Shown here in pieces: positions 1 to 6,813 of a stretch of 12,575 nucleotides of DNA. Source of the DNA: an uncultured Lachnospiraceae bacterium. Lineage in GTDB: Bacteria; Bacillota; Clostridia; Lachnospirales; Lachnospiraceae. A program made the translations under genes and the position numbers. The stretch is taken from NCBI GenBank assembly GCA_902803745.1, contig CADCRB010000070.1, forward strand, positions 1 through 12,575, read 5' to 3'. The notes beneath the pieces were generated by a model. That model was not told where the DNA came from and did not search any database. It saw only the letters and a list, made by a program, of their open reading frames with translations. The first letter of the stretch is position 1. Each line of letters starts with the position of its first letter.

Positions 1-215
1 TATGCGGGCTAAAGTACGATTCAGACGGGATACGCCATCTGCAGAAGACTACCAGGAGACTATTCCCGCACTACAGGGAGAATCCCATCCTCATAAACAT
101 GAGGAGCTTTCCCTATATGGATAAGCTCCTCAATGTAAGTGTAGATGAGGGCAGCGTGGAGAGTTTTTACGATGCCCTTATGGAATGGGAACGCGTTGTC
201 GGTAATGAGGTGTGA
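1..215 (+). CDS. C-terminal fragment of an unidentified protein
   Basis: An open frame enters from the left edge (phase: first full codon at position 3) and ends at TGA 213-215, giving about 70 residues of C-terminus. The fragment is hydrophilic, with basic and aromatic residues early (QKTTRRLFPHYRENP) and an acidic end (ESFYDALMEWERVV). I do not recognise the family. It has no membrane segment and no cysteine or histidine cluster that would suggest a metal site. It ends only 11 bp before the stop of the convergent permease gene, and no hairpin terminator is visible between them. That the frame is coding is inferred from its uninterrupted reading, codon use like the neighbours and the close convergent fit. 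Function is unknown. Confidence 0.6.
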   Translation, partial: CGLKYDSDGIRHLQKTTRRLFPHYRENPILINMRSFPYMDKLLNVSVDEGSVESFYDALMEWERVVGNEV

Positions 216-226
216 TCAGCCGGCAG

Positions 227-2368
227 TCATTTTGCTTTCATAACACAGTATTCTATATTGCTTCCTTCATATTCCTCACGAATGTTTGCAGGTCTGTAAT
301 GCACCTCGTAGCTGGGTTCGAATACTGCATCGAATACCGCGAAATTTACTGAAGCATATTCCTGATCGACGAGATAGGGAAGCAGCTTTTCTATCTCCGC
401 CCTGTCATCTATCCTTTTGGATAGATCGTTGCCGTCGTCATCATATATAAGCTCCATCATATATTCTACATCCCTGGGCTCTTTTTTTTCACGCACATCC
501 ATGCCGAGTTCCTTTAATATGCCGAGAGTCTCTGTAAATGAGGGATATACGTATCCCAAAGGCTTGGAAGTGTCGTAATACATATAGTCAGTAAGGGTCT
601 TATCGGGCTTGAGCTCAAATTCGAGGAAACCTATTGGAGCTTCGTCTCTCAGATAACCAAGGGACAGTCCCTTAGTCTCCTTTTTCATGGCCTCTAAAAG
701 TCTGTCTGCATCTGCCGGGGTGACGCTGTCAGCGGTTTTGGTGCTGCCGGCGGTCTCGAAACGTATGATGTTGACATCCGATCCCTTAGCATCATTGTCA
801 TTTATCAGCACATCATATGTGTTAGTCTTGTATTCATCAGTGTCATATATCCGTCCGAGTGCAGCGAAGATCTCCGGATCTTTGGTATCTACATAATATG
901 TACGTTTGAATTCAGAGCCGGATGCACTTCTGAGGAGTACGTCCACGCTTGTATATCCGGGGGTACTTTCCTGACTGCCTTTCTCAGGACCATATCCGTG
1001 CCATCTGTATTTAGATGCATACTCACAGCCTGCCTGAGCCAGTTTATAGACATCTTCGATATCGCTTAAGTTCATATCCTTCATACATATCTCGCTGTCA
1101 TTCATTTCAAAGTACTCTCCGCCGTGACGGGAGTATCCCTTAGAATATGATGAGTTCTCAATTCCGGAAACATACACTGCTGCGCTGGCAAACTTTCCTT
1201 TGTCGGGCAGTTTTGTGTCATATCCGACAAAATCAAACACGAAGAACGATACGATGGCAGCGGTGATAATGGCACCGATAAGCCCTGAGGGAATGTGCCT
1301 GATGCAGGCCTTAAAATCAAATTCATATATTATCTCTATGACCGCGTGAGCCAGGATCAGTCCTACTATGAGTCCGAAGACAAGCCATCCGTAAGTGCTT
1401 CTGCTGTCAGTAAATGACGGGAAAAAGGCTCCGAAGGTCATGGCGACCGGGATCATTATGATGATCTTTATGAAAGGCCTGGTCTTCTCGAAGGCCATCG
1501 CCTTGCCGGCGGACTCAGCGGGCCGGATGCTGATGAGCTTAAGAGTCAGAACATATATCACGGCCGACAGTACTATGATCGCTGCAGCAATAAGAACATT
1601 TTTCTGGTTGTAGCCGTATACAGATACAGCCTGATAATCACCGTACATCGCAGGAGTTTTGTAATTCAGCATTTCCCCGAAGAGAGTAAACGGAGAAAGA
1701 AAATAGGTTCGAGGTGAGACCGAATCATATACTGTGATGAAATATGTGCTCATATAGCCCTGAATTAGGATTGCATATGCAAGTAAGGCGAATGACAGAA
1801 CAGCGCCTGCGGCGACCGATACTGCGGTATGTCCGGTAAGCACCGCCGCGAGAACTATCACGGCATAGATAAGCAGAAAGCCTACTATCTCCAGAAGCAT
1901 GGTCTGCAGTGCGAAGACAAGACCTGATCCTGTGACAAATCCTCTTGATGCGCCTATGGCAGCCGCCAACATCTGCATGATGATGTATGGGATCACGGCA
2001 ATCAGTATGCCGTTTATGAAGGCTGCACTAAACTTAGTACGACGAAGAACTGGAATGGAGCCGTAAAAATCGGCTTCCTGTCTGCTGTGAAGGTATTTCA
2101 TACCATGTAATGCATTCAGGACTGCCATTATCATAAGTCCCGCAATAGCACAGCCGTTGCTGGGTCCCAGAGTATATACCACAAAAGAGCGTTGAAGAGA
2201 TACCAGACTGTCAAAACCCTGAGTCAGCGAGTTAATATGATCTTCAAGTTTTATCAGTGCAAGCACTGGAAGAGCAAAAAAGAATCCGATAAGAGATAGG
2301 GCGAGAGGCCATATCCTGCGCTTCAGATCTTCTTTCATCATATCAATAAATGATCTTTTTAATGTCAT
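227..2368 (-). CDS. ABC-2 type transporter permease with large C-terminal extracytoplasmic domain
   Basis: This 713-residue protein is the membrane partner of the ATPase encoded just upstream. Hydrophobic segments are visible around residues 20-40, 66-92, 113-140, 152-178, 180-205, 256-278, 299-318, 325-348 and 360-381. A hydrophilic domain of about 330 residues (390-713) follows. The cytoplasmic loop motif near residues 98-110 (EADFYGSIPVLRR) matches the 'DFYxSLP' loop common in Bacillota ABC-2 permeases. The layout resembles permeases carrying a DUF6449-type C-terminal domain, though that domain name is from memory. The gene overlaps the ATPase gene by 26 nt, so translation is probably coupled. 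The start at 2368 has AGAAGG only 2 nt upstream. Met10 and Met11 are possible alternatives but have no ribosome site. The substrate is unknown; related YtrA-controlled systems respond to cell-envelope antibiotics. Confidence 0.85.
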   Translation of the reverse strand: MTLKRSFIDMMKEDLKRRIWPLALSLIGFFFALPVLALIKLEDHINSLTQGFDSLVSLQRSFVVYTLGPSNGCAIAGLMIMAVLNALHGMKYLHSRQEADFYGSIPVLRRTKFSAAFINGILIAVIPYIIMQMLAAAIGASRGFVTGSGLVFALQTMLLEIVGFLLIYAVIVLAAVLTGHTAVSVAAGAVLSFALLAYAILIQGYMSTYFITVYDSVSPRTYFLSPFTLFGEMLNYKTPAMYGDYQAVSVYGYNQKNVLIAAAIIVLSAVIYVLTLKLISIRPAESAGKAMAFEKTRPFIKIIIMIPVAMTFGAFFPSFTDSRSTYGWLVFGLIVGLILAHAVIEIIYEFDFKACIRHIPSGLIGAIITAAIVSFFVFDFVGYDTKLPDKGKFASAAVYVSGIENSSYSKGYSRHGGEYFEMNDSEICMKDMNLSDIEDVYKLAQAGCEYASKYRWHGYGPEKGSQESTPGYTSVDVLLRSASGSEFKRTYYVDTKDPEIFAALGRIYDTDEYKTNTYDVLINDNDAKGSDVNIIRFETAGSTKTADSVTPADADRLLEAMKKETKGLSLGYLRDEAPIGFLEFELKPDKTLTDYMYYDTSKPLGYVYPSFTETLGILKELGMDVREKKEPRDVEYMMELIYDDDGNDLSKRIDDRAEIEKLLPYLVDQEYASVNFAVFDAVFEPSYEVHYRPANIREEYEGSNIEYCVMKAK

Positions 2369-3245
2369 ATCCTTCTACCCCCGTTGATGTTATGAATATT
2401 TCTTCGAGTGAGAGAGGGAGAGATTCCATAAAAACAGGATTTCCCTCGCTCAGTCTGTCCTTGATCTCTCTTTCCTGTCCGCGGACAATCAGTGTCAGTA
2501 ATGATCCTCGCTTTTCCTTTTCCAGTATCCGGAGCTCATCCAGCAGAGAATCCGAATCCGTGTCACTGGGGAAGACTACCTGTATTTTATGAACGTCTCC
2601 CTTTACATCATCCAGATCCTCTGACATAAGCATTCCACCTTTGTGAAGAAGACCCACCGTGTCGCAGATGTCCTCAAGTTCTCTTAAATTGTGTGATGCT
2701 ATGATGGGGGTGAAATCCCTTTCGGCCATGTCTGATGCAAACAGGCTTTTTACGGCCTGGCGCATAACGGGATCCAGACCGTCAAAGGTTTCGTCACAGA
2801 ATATGTATTTTGTTTTTGCCGAAAGACCGAGTATGATAGATAGCTGTTTTTTCATTCCCTTTGAGAAGGTGTTGATCTTTCTTCTGCGGTCTAGTCCGAA
2901 ATTATCCATCAGTTTCTCATATCTGGTCTTATCGTATGAAGGGTACCACTTGGAGTAAAATCTCATCATCTCGTCCGGGGTTGCATTAAGGAAGAAATAG
3001 GCTTCATCGGAAATAAAGAAAAACTTCTCTTTACAGGCTGGATTCTCATATACCTTCAAGTCGTCTATCTCTATATTTCCTTCATCCTGTTTAAGCACGC
3101 CGGAGAGCATACGAAGGAAAGTAGATTTTCCGGCTCCGTTAGTCCCTATGAGGCCGAAGACTTTTCCCTCCTCTATACTGAGCGTGACATCATCCACTGC
3201 GGTGATATCATTAAATCGTTTTGTGACATTATTAGCTTCGATCAT
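2343..3245 (-). CDS. ABC transporter ATP-binding protein (YtrB-like)
   Basis: A 300-residue ABC ATPase that should power the adjacent permease from the cytoplasmic face of the membrane. Walker A is GTNGAGKST (34-42). The signature is FSKGMKKQ (127-134) rather than LSGGQ, as is common in drug/lantibiotic-type exporters. Walker B is YIFCDET (147-153), followed by the D-loop GLDP (156-159) and the switch His185 (ASHN). Two deviations stand out: the usual 'DEP' is 'DET', and there is no clear glutamine where the Q-loop is expected (FFISDE, 76-81). Both could be features of this subfamily. Residues 205-300 form a C-terminal accessory region. The start codon overlaps the GntR stop as ATGA and has a good AAGGAG site about 10 nt upstream. 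The tight coupling to a GntR gene and a permease supports one three-gene transport operon. Confidence 0.93.
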   Translation of the reverse strand: MIEANNVTKRFNDITAVDDVTLSIEEGKVFGLIGTNGAGKSTFLRMLSGVLKQDEGNIEIDDLKVYENPACKEKFFFISDEAYFFLNATPDEMMRFYSKWYPSYDKTRYEKLMDNFGLDRRRKINTFSKGMKKQLSIILGLSAKTKYIFCDETFDGLDPVMRQAVKSLFASDMAERDFTPIIASHNLRELEDICDTVGLLHKGGMLMSEDLDDVKGDVHKIQVVFPSDTDSDSLLDELRILEKEKRGSLLTLIVRGQEREIKDRLSEGNPVFMESLPLSLEEIFITSTGVEGYDIKKIIY

Positions 3246-3631
3246 TTTTCGCTAACTCCTTTCCAACCGACATCAGAAGTTCTGTTTATTGCGGCAGTTA
3301 TTTCTTTGTCGCTTATGCCCAGTTTTTTTGCCTCCAGGACCAGGTCTGTGATACGTTCTATCATTTCTTTCTTTTTCATATTTCTTACTCCTTCTACATC
3401 ACATACAAAGCTTCCCCTGCCGGGGACGGAATAAGTGTAGCCGTCGGCTTCAAGCCGACGGTATGCTTTTTGGATAGTATTTGGATTGATGGAGAGCTCC
3501 ATCGCAAGTGTTCTTACACTTGGCAGCGGTTCGTCAGGGGCCATTATCCCATGCAGGATCTCATCCTCCATTCCTGATACTATCTGCTCATATATAGGCC
3601 GCTTATCGCGGAAGTCAATATTCCATAGCAT
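3242..3631 (-). CDS. GntR-family transcriptional regulator, YtrA subfamily
   Basis: A 129-residue DNA-binding repressor. Its N-terminal winged helix-turn-helix spans about residues 10-78: PIYEQIVSGMEDEI, the helix-turn-helix around PSVRTLAMELSINPNTIQKA (37-56), and the wing VPGRGSFV (69-76). The C-terminal tail is only about 45 residues, too short for an effector domain of the FadR or HutC type, which is the hallmark of the YtrA subfamily. Members usually repress their own operon with a downstream ABC transporter, as seen here: the gene is first of three and overlaps the ATPase gene by 4 nt. The start at 3631 follows GAAAGGATC at a normal distance. An inverted repeat sits on the predicted -10 box about 210 bp upstream and is the obvious operator candidate. 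The inducing signal is not visible in the sequence. Confidence 0.92.
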   Translation of the reverse strand: MLWNIDFRDKRPIYEQIVSGMEDEILHGIMAPDEPLPSVRTLAMELSINPNTIQKAYRRLEADGYTYSVPGRGSFVCDVEGVRNMKKKEMIERITDLVLEAKKLGISDKEITAAINRTSDVGWKGVSEK

Positions 3632-3648
3632 CTTGTGATCCTTTCTAT

Positions 3649-3677
3649 ATTATATATTTCTTGATTTGGGTGCCCAA
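3649..3677 (-). promoter_or_regulatory. possible second promoter close to the GntR gene
   Basis: On the minus strand TTGGGC (3672-3677) and a perfect TATAAT (3649-3654) are separated by 17 bp. The -35 matches consensus at only three positions and lies inside the palindrome TTTGGGTGCCCAAA. The implied start would fall about 11 nt before the ATG and would cut into the ribosome site. This makes it a weaker candidate than the upstream promoter. Confidence 0.25.
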
Positions 3678-3690
3678 AGTCCCTGTCCCC

Positions 3691-3712
3691 ATCACAAACA
3701 AGCTTGTGTGAT
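3691..3712. repeat. bulged inverted repeat around AAGCTT
   Basis: ATCAC and GTGAT form the outer arms, ACAAG and CTTGT the inner arms, with two extra A residues on the left side (ATCAC-AA-ACAAG / CTTGT-GTGAT). It lies in the predicted leader of the GntR operon, next to a GGGGACAGGGAC string on the minus strand. There is no T-tract, so it does not look like a terminator. It could be part of a small repeat element or an RNA stem. Confidence 0.4.
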
Positions 3713-3798
3713 GACAATTCCTTTTGGCGCTTTAATCATTTCATTACGTAGGCGATGACGAATGCATACCGTTACTGCAATACGGAAGTGCACGCCAG

Positions 3799-3853
3799 GT
3801 TGTGAATAGTACGAATAAAGGATGATGACAAATAATAACTGTACTATCACAAC
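3799..3853. repeat. long imperfect inverted repeat downstream of the GntR-operon promoter
   Basis: GTTGTGAATAGTAC (3799-3812) is mirrored by GTACTATCACAAC (3841-3853). The arms are identical in reverse complement apart from one extra A in the left arm, and are separated by 28 bp. The right arm contains the left half of the operator candidate at 3842-3867, so the two structures share a half-site. It could provide a second repressor contact point for looping, form a leader RNA stem, or mark the edges of an inserted repeat. Confidence 0.5.
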
Positions 3854-3867
3854 TAATACAGATAGTA
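3842..3867 (-). promoter_or_regulatory. candidate GntR (YtrA-type) operator
   Basis: A perfect 7-bp inverted repeat, TACTATC (3842-3848) and GATAGTA (3861-3867), has a 12-bp spacer. Its right arm overlaps the minus-strand -10 box (3864-3869) and its left arm lies past the predicted transcription start. Binding there would block the promoter, as expected for autoregulation by the YtrA-type repressor encoded downstream. Assignment to this regulator is inferred from position only. Confidence 0.6.
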
Positions 3868-3891
3868 TACCACGGATTTTCAGCCTGTCAA
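3864..3891 (-). promoter_or_regulatory. sigma-70/sigma-A promoter of the GntR-ABC operon
   Basis: On the minus strand a perfect TTGACA (3886-3891) is followed after 16 bp by TATACT (3864-3869), five of six matches to TATAAT. The predicted start is near 3857, leaving a leader of about 225 nt before the GntR start codon. It is the strongest promoter string in this intergenic region. Confidence 0.7.
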
Positions 3892-3898
3892 TAGTGGA

Positions 3899-3927
3899 TT
3901 TTAGACCGAGGATTGTTATATTATAAT
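3899..3927 (+). promoter_or_regulatory. probable promoter of the rRNA methyltransferase operon
   Basis: A perfect -10 TATAAT (3922-3927) lies on the plus strand, with a poor -35 (TTTTAG, 3899-3904, 17-bp spacer; TTAGAC at 3901-3906 would give 15 bp). It is back to back with the minus-strand promoter, about 8 bp separating the two -35 boxes. The predicted start is near 3934, inside the following inverted repeat. Confidence 0.45.
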
Positions 3928-3929
3928 AG

Positions 3930-3950
3930 CCGGATCATATAATGATCTGG
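3930..3950 (+). repeat. hairpin/inverted repeat at the start of the rRNA methyltransferase transcript
   Basis: CCGGATCAT (3930-3938) and ATGATCTGG (3942-3950) pair over 9 bp with one G-T pair and a 3-nt ATA loop. It begins 2 bp after the -10 box, so it could be a regulator site over the transcription start or a 5' stem in the mRNA. No T-tract follows. Confidence 0.5.
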
Positions 3951-3987
3951 GAAACAAAAGCCTGAAAGGATCAAAACACATCAGAGT

Positions 3988-5136
3988 ATGCAAAGATTTG
4001 ACATAATATGCCCCTGTCATTTTGGACTTGAGGCTGTGCTAAAAAGGGAAATACAGGATCTTGGATATGAAATAGCGCGGACCGAAGACGGACGTGTTAT
4101 ATTTCATGGTGATGCTGATGCTGTAGTGATTGCCAATATCCACCTTCGCACAGCGGAGAGAGTGATGATCGACTGCGCAGAATTTGAGGCCAAAAGCTAT
4201 GATGATCTCTTTGAAGGCGTTAAAGCGGTAAGATGGGAGGAGTTTATTCCCAAAGACGGAAAATTCTGGGTCAAAAAAGCTTCCTCCGTGAATTCTAAGC
4301 TGTATTCACCCAGGGATATCCAGTCCATAGTGAAGAAAGCAATGGTTGATCATCTGTCCGGGGTATATGGAATATCACGTTTTGAAGAGAGCGGTTCTGA
4401 CTATCCGCTTCGGGTATTTATAAACAAGGATAGGGTGACTCTGGGACTTGATACGTCAGGGGATTCACTTCATAAGAGAGGATACAGACCTGAGGCTGGA
4501 GAGGCTCCTATCGCCGAAAATCTTGCCGCAGCTCTTATCAAGCTGACGCCTTGGAGAGCAGACAGACATTTTGTGGATCCGTTTTGCGGCTCGGGAACGT
4601 TTGCTATCGAGGCTGCGATGATCGCCAAAAACATAGCACCCGGGATGGGTAGAACCTATACTGCGGAAAACTGGACGAATATAATAGAAAAAAAACTTTG
4701 GTATGATGCGATATCTGAGGCGCGTTCAGAGATATTGAAGGACATAGACTGTGATATTCAGGGATATGATATTGATCCTCATGTAGTTGCGTTTGCCAGA
4801 GAGAACGCCAAACGAGCCGGTGTTGAAGATGCAATACATTTTCAGCAAAGGCCGGTGTCAGATCTCTCTCACCACGGTAAATATGGTTTTGTAATAACGA
4901 ACCCTCCCTATGGAGAGAGAATAGAAAATGAAAAGACCCTTCCCGTGATATATGGGGATCTTGGGGAGGCAATGAGGAGGCTTGATACGTGGTCTTTATA
5001 CATGATAACCTCTTATGCGGATGCAGAGCGGTATATTGGCAAAAAGGCATTAAAAAATCGGAAGCTTTATAACGGAATGATACTGGCCAGGTTTTTGTGT
5101 TTTCCAGGACCAAAACCCAAAAAGAGGATGATATGA
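3988..5136 (+). CDS. rlmL: THUMP-domain 23S rRNA (guanine-N2)-methyltransferase, RlmL/YpsC type
   Basis: A 382-residue cytoplasmic enzyme predicted to transfer a methyl group from S-adenosylmethionine to the N2 of a guanine in 23S rRNA (G2445 in E. coli RlmL). The N-terminus has the family string CHFGLEAVLKREI (10-22). A THUMP RNA-binding region follows to about residue 155. The Rossmann-fold methyltransferase part has motif I DPFCGSGTFAIEAA (197-210), an acidic GYDIDP (259-264) and the catalytic NPPYGER (305-311) typical of exocyclic-amine methyltransferases. Length matches the single-domain Bacillota members rather than the fused two-methyltransferase E. coli protein. The start is fixed by the conserved N-terminus, but the nearest purine-rich site (AAAGGA 3965-3970) is 17 nt away, which is unusually far. 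The stop overlaps the amidase start as ATGA. The exact target base is taken from the family. Confidence 0.92.
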   Translation: MQRFDIICPCHFGLEAVLKREIQDLGYEIARTEDGRVIFHGDADAVVIANIHLRTAERVMIDCAEFEAKSYDDLFEGVKAVRWEEFIPKDGKFWVKKASSVNSKLYSPRDIQSIVKKAMVDHLSGVYGISRFEESGSDYPLRVFINKDRVTLGLDTSGDSLHKRGYRPEAGEAPIAENLAAALIKLTPWRADRHFVDPFCGSGTFAIEAAMIAKNIAPGMGRTYTAENWTNIIEKKLWYDAISEARSEILKDIDCDIQGYDIDPHVVAFARENAKRAGVEDAIHFQQRPVSDLSHHGKYGFVITNPPYGERIENEKTLPVIYGDLGEAMRRLDTWSLYMITSYADAERYIGKKALKNRKLYNGMILARFLCFPGPKPKKRMI

Positions 5137-6164
5137 GACGGAACCGGCTGCTTTTGATTACTGTGATCGCTTTTGTGATCTATATGCCTGTGATGATCTT
5201 CTTTTTTGTTTTTAACACGATATATGCCGGTAATTGGAACCTTGAGGACGTGGCGGAAGACATTGGAAGCGACGCGGTCAATATGACGCTGAATGTGGAG
5301 AGCAACATTCAGGTTGTGGACGGACTGGAGGAAGGGATAGCTGTAAGCCTCGGGATACCGCTGGATTACGAGACCGATACGGATAAAATAGAAATTATTG
5401 AGGACAAGGCTGCATCACTGATTACAATAAAGATTCCGACTGAGGATAAGAACTTTTATTATCGGAATGAGCTGACAGGTTCACAGAAAGGCATTGACTC
5501 GGTCATATTTGATTATTCGGAAAAGAATGCCGAGTTTAGCGTGAAAACAGATGGTTACTATATTCCCGTTGTACATATGATACCTCGTCAGCTTTGTCTC
5601 GAGCTTAATACGCCGAAGGAATTATATGGACATGTATATGTAATTGATGCGTCTCACGGTGGAGAAGATATAGGAAACAGCGCATATGGAGTTAATGAAA
5701 AGGATGTGACTCTGAACATAGCCGGTGAGGTATCGGATATTGCAGAATCTTTGGGAACCGGAGGGGTGTATCTGACGAGAAGTTCTGATGAAGCAATATC
5801 TGATGTTGACAGGACAAAGCTAATAGAGCTTCTTAGACCGGACATCTATGTGACTCTGCATGTTGATGCTGACAGGAATACCAGAGTGACAAACGGGGTC
5901 AGGGGAGTAACAAATGACCAGTCAGGAATAAATGATCTAAGAGCTTTAGTAGCTGTTATTGCCAGGGAGACAGGACAGAAGGATATCGGTGTTACTGTAG
6001 AAAAAGCGAAACAGGAAGATGAAAAAAGCCACAGTCCACGGGAGGCAGATATTTATCTCGGCTATGTTACGAATAAGGCTGAGGCAATGAAGATGAACGA
6101 GGATACATATGCAAAAACCGTGGCAAAGGTAATCTATTCGTGGCTTATGCAGGAGCATAAATGA
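5133..6164 (+). CDS. membrane-anchored N-acetylmuramoyl-L-alanine amidase-like protein (Amidase_3), probably lacking the catalytic Glu
   Basis: A 343-residue cell-envelope protein. The start is placed at ATG 5133, which overlaps the preceding stop as ATGA and has AGAGG 5 nt upstream. A GTG at 5097 would add 12 unlikely residues. An N-terminal membrane anchor spans about 6-30. A beta-rich region (about 45-165) could be an AMIN-like wall-binding domain, and Amidase_3 runs from about 168 to 343. Zinc ligands are recognisable as His175 (DASHGG, family DPGHGG), Glu189 (NEKDVTL) and His243 (VTLHVDA, family SIHAN). The usual catalytic 'VExGFLSN' motif appears as IYLGYVTN (307-314), with Tyr308 where the glutamate belongs. 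It may therefore bind wall stem peptides without cleaving them, or use another residue such as Glu305. It sits between rlmL and rdgB, overlapping each by 4 nt. Confidence 0.85.
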   Translation: MRRNRLLLITVIAFVIYMPVMIFFFVFNTIYAGNWNLEDVAEDIGSDAVNMTLNVESNIQVVDGLEEGIAVSLGIPLDYETDTDKIEIIEDKAASLITIKIPTEDKNFYYRNELTGSQKGIDSVIFDYSEKNAEFSVKTDGYYIPVVHMIPRQLCLELNTPKELYGHVYVIDASHGGEDIGNSAYGVNEKDVTLNIAGEVSDIAESLGTGGVYLTRSSDEAISDVDRTKLIELLRPDIYVTLHVDADRNTRVTNGVRGVTNDQSGINDLRALVAVIARETGQKDIGVTVEKAKQEDEKSHSPREADIYLGYVTNKAEAMKMNEDTYAKTVAKVIYSWLMQEHK

Positions 6165-6775
6165 TTATGAAACTTATATTTGCAACCGGGAACAAGAACA
6201 AGCTGCGTGAAATAAAAGAGATAATGGCAGGATTGGACTATGAGATAATCACAGCTGCGGAAGCGGGTATTTTTTCTGATCCAGAAGAGAATGGGCAGAG
6301 TTTTGAAGAAAACGCACTTATAAAGGCAAGGGCGGTATACGAAGCATCAGACAGGTCTTCCATAGTGATGGCGGATGATTCCGGACTATGCATCGATTGC
6401 ATGGGTGGGGAGAGAGGCGAGCTTGGCATCCATTCTGCAAGATTTTTGGGACACGATACATCTTATGATATCAAGAACAGAGAAGTGTTGAAAATAATGA
6501 AAAATGTACCCGAGACAGAACGTACTGCGAGATTCGTTTGTGCGATCGCAGCTGTGCTTCCGTCAGGACGGGAGATAACTGTAAGAGAGTCAATGGAAGG
6601 CCTAATAGCATTTGATATATCCGGAGCGAACGGATTCGGATATGATCCTATTTTTTTTCTTCCGGAGTTTGGCAGGACATCTGCCGAGATATCGCCGGAG
6701 GCAAAGAATCTGATATCTCACAGAGGCAAGGCGCTGCGTCATATGCGAGCGGTTATCTCTGAGGCGGTGATGTGA
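6161..6775 (+). CDS. rdgB: XTP/dITP diphosphatase (RdgB/HAM1 family)
   Basis: A 204-residue cytoplasmic house-cleaning enzyme that hydrolyses dITP, ITP and XTP to monophosphate and pyrophosphate, keeping deaminated purines out of nucleic acids. All family motifs are present: the N-terminal FATGNKNKLREI (7-18), SFEENALIKA (47-56), the catalytic ADDSGLCID (71-79), NGFGYDPIFF (157-166) and SHRGKALR (186-193). Length is normal for the family. ATG 6161 overlaps the amidase stop and has AGGAG 5 nt upstream; Met3 (6167) matches the more usual MKLIFATGN start but sits 11 nt from the site. The gene is co-transcribed with its neighbours. In many Clostridia this gene lies beside a YfcE-type phosphoesterase, as here. 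Confidence 0.95.
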   Translation: MIMKLIFATGNKNKLREIKEIMAGLDYEIITAAEAGIFSDPEENGQSFEENALIKARAVYEASDRSSIVMADDSGLCIDCMGGERGELGIHSARFLGHDTSYDIKNREVLKIMKNVPETERTARFVCAIAAVLPSGREITVRESMEGLIAFDISGANGFGYDPIFFLPEFGRTSAEISPEAKNLISHRGKALRHMRAVISEAVM

Positions 6776-6813
6776 ACAGATGCCGATGGCATGTATAAAT
6801 GGGCGGATGAATA

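Larger units (their letters stand above)
3632..3987. other. 356-bp intergenic region: divergent promoters and several inverted repeats
   Basis: This is the only stretch over 300 bp without a confident gene. Reading from the GntR side it holds a possible weak minus-strand promoter (3649-3677), the palindromic string TTTGGGTGCCCAAA (3665-3678), a bulged inverted repeat (3691-3712), a long imperfect inverted repeat (3799-3853), the main minus-strand promoter with operator (3842-3891), a plus-strand promoter (about 3899-3927) and a hairpin (3930-3950). A minus-strand reading frame stays open over 3692-3850 (GTG to TGA, 52 residues), but it has no ribosome site and I do not call it a gene. The predicted leader of the GntR operon, over 220 nt, is long for such an operon and may contain an inserted short repeat element. 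Confidence 0.6.

Noticed and set aside
3665..3678. TTTGGGTGCCCAAA as a terminator
   Set aside because: Only 6 bp per arm with a 2-nt centre and no T-tract on either strand; a palindromic site or element edge is more likely.
3692..3850. 52-codon minus-strand frame in the GntR leader
   Set aside because: No ribosome site precedes its GTG, it overlaps the operator region and three inverted repeats, and no family was recognised. It is reported only as part of a possible repeat element.
4604..5113. 169-codon minus-strand open frame over rlmL
   Set aside because: It is antisense to the conserved methyltransferase domain, with no recognisable protein features.
5097..5132. GTG start 36 bp upstream for the amidase gene
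   Set aside because: It would add a charged stretch in front of the membrane anchor; ATG 5133 has AGAGG at 5 nt and gives a typical ATGA overlap.
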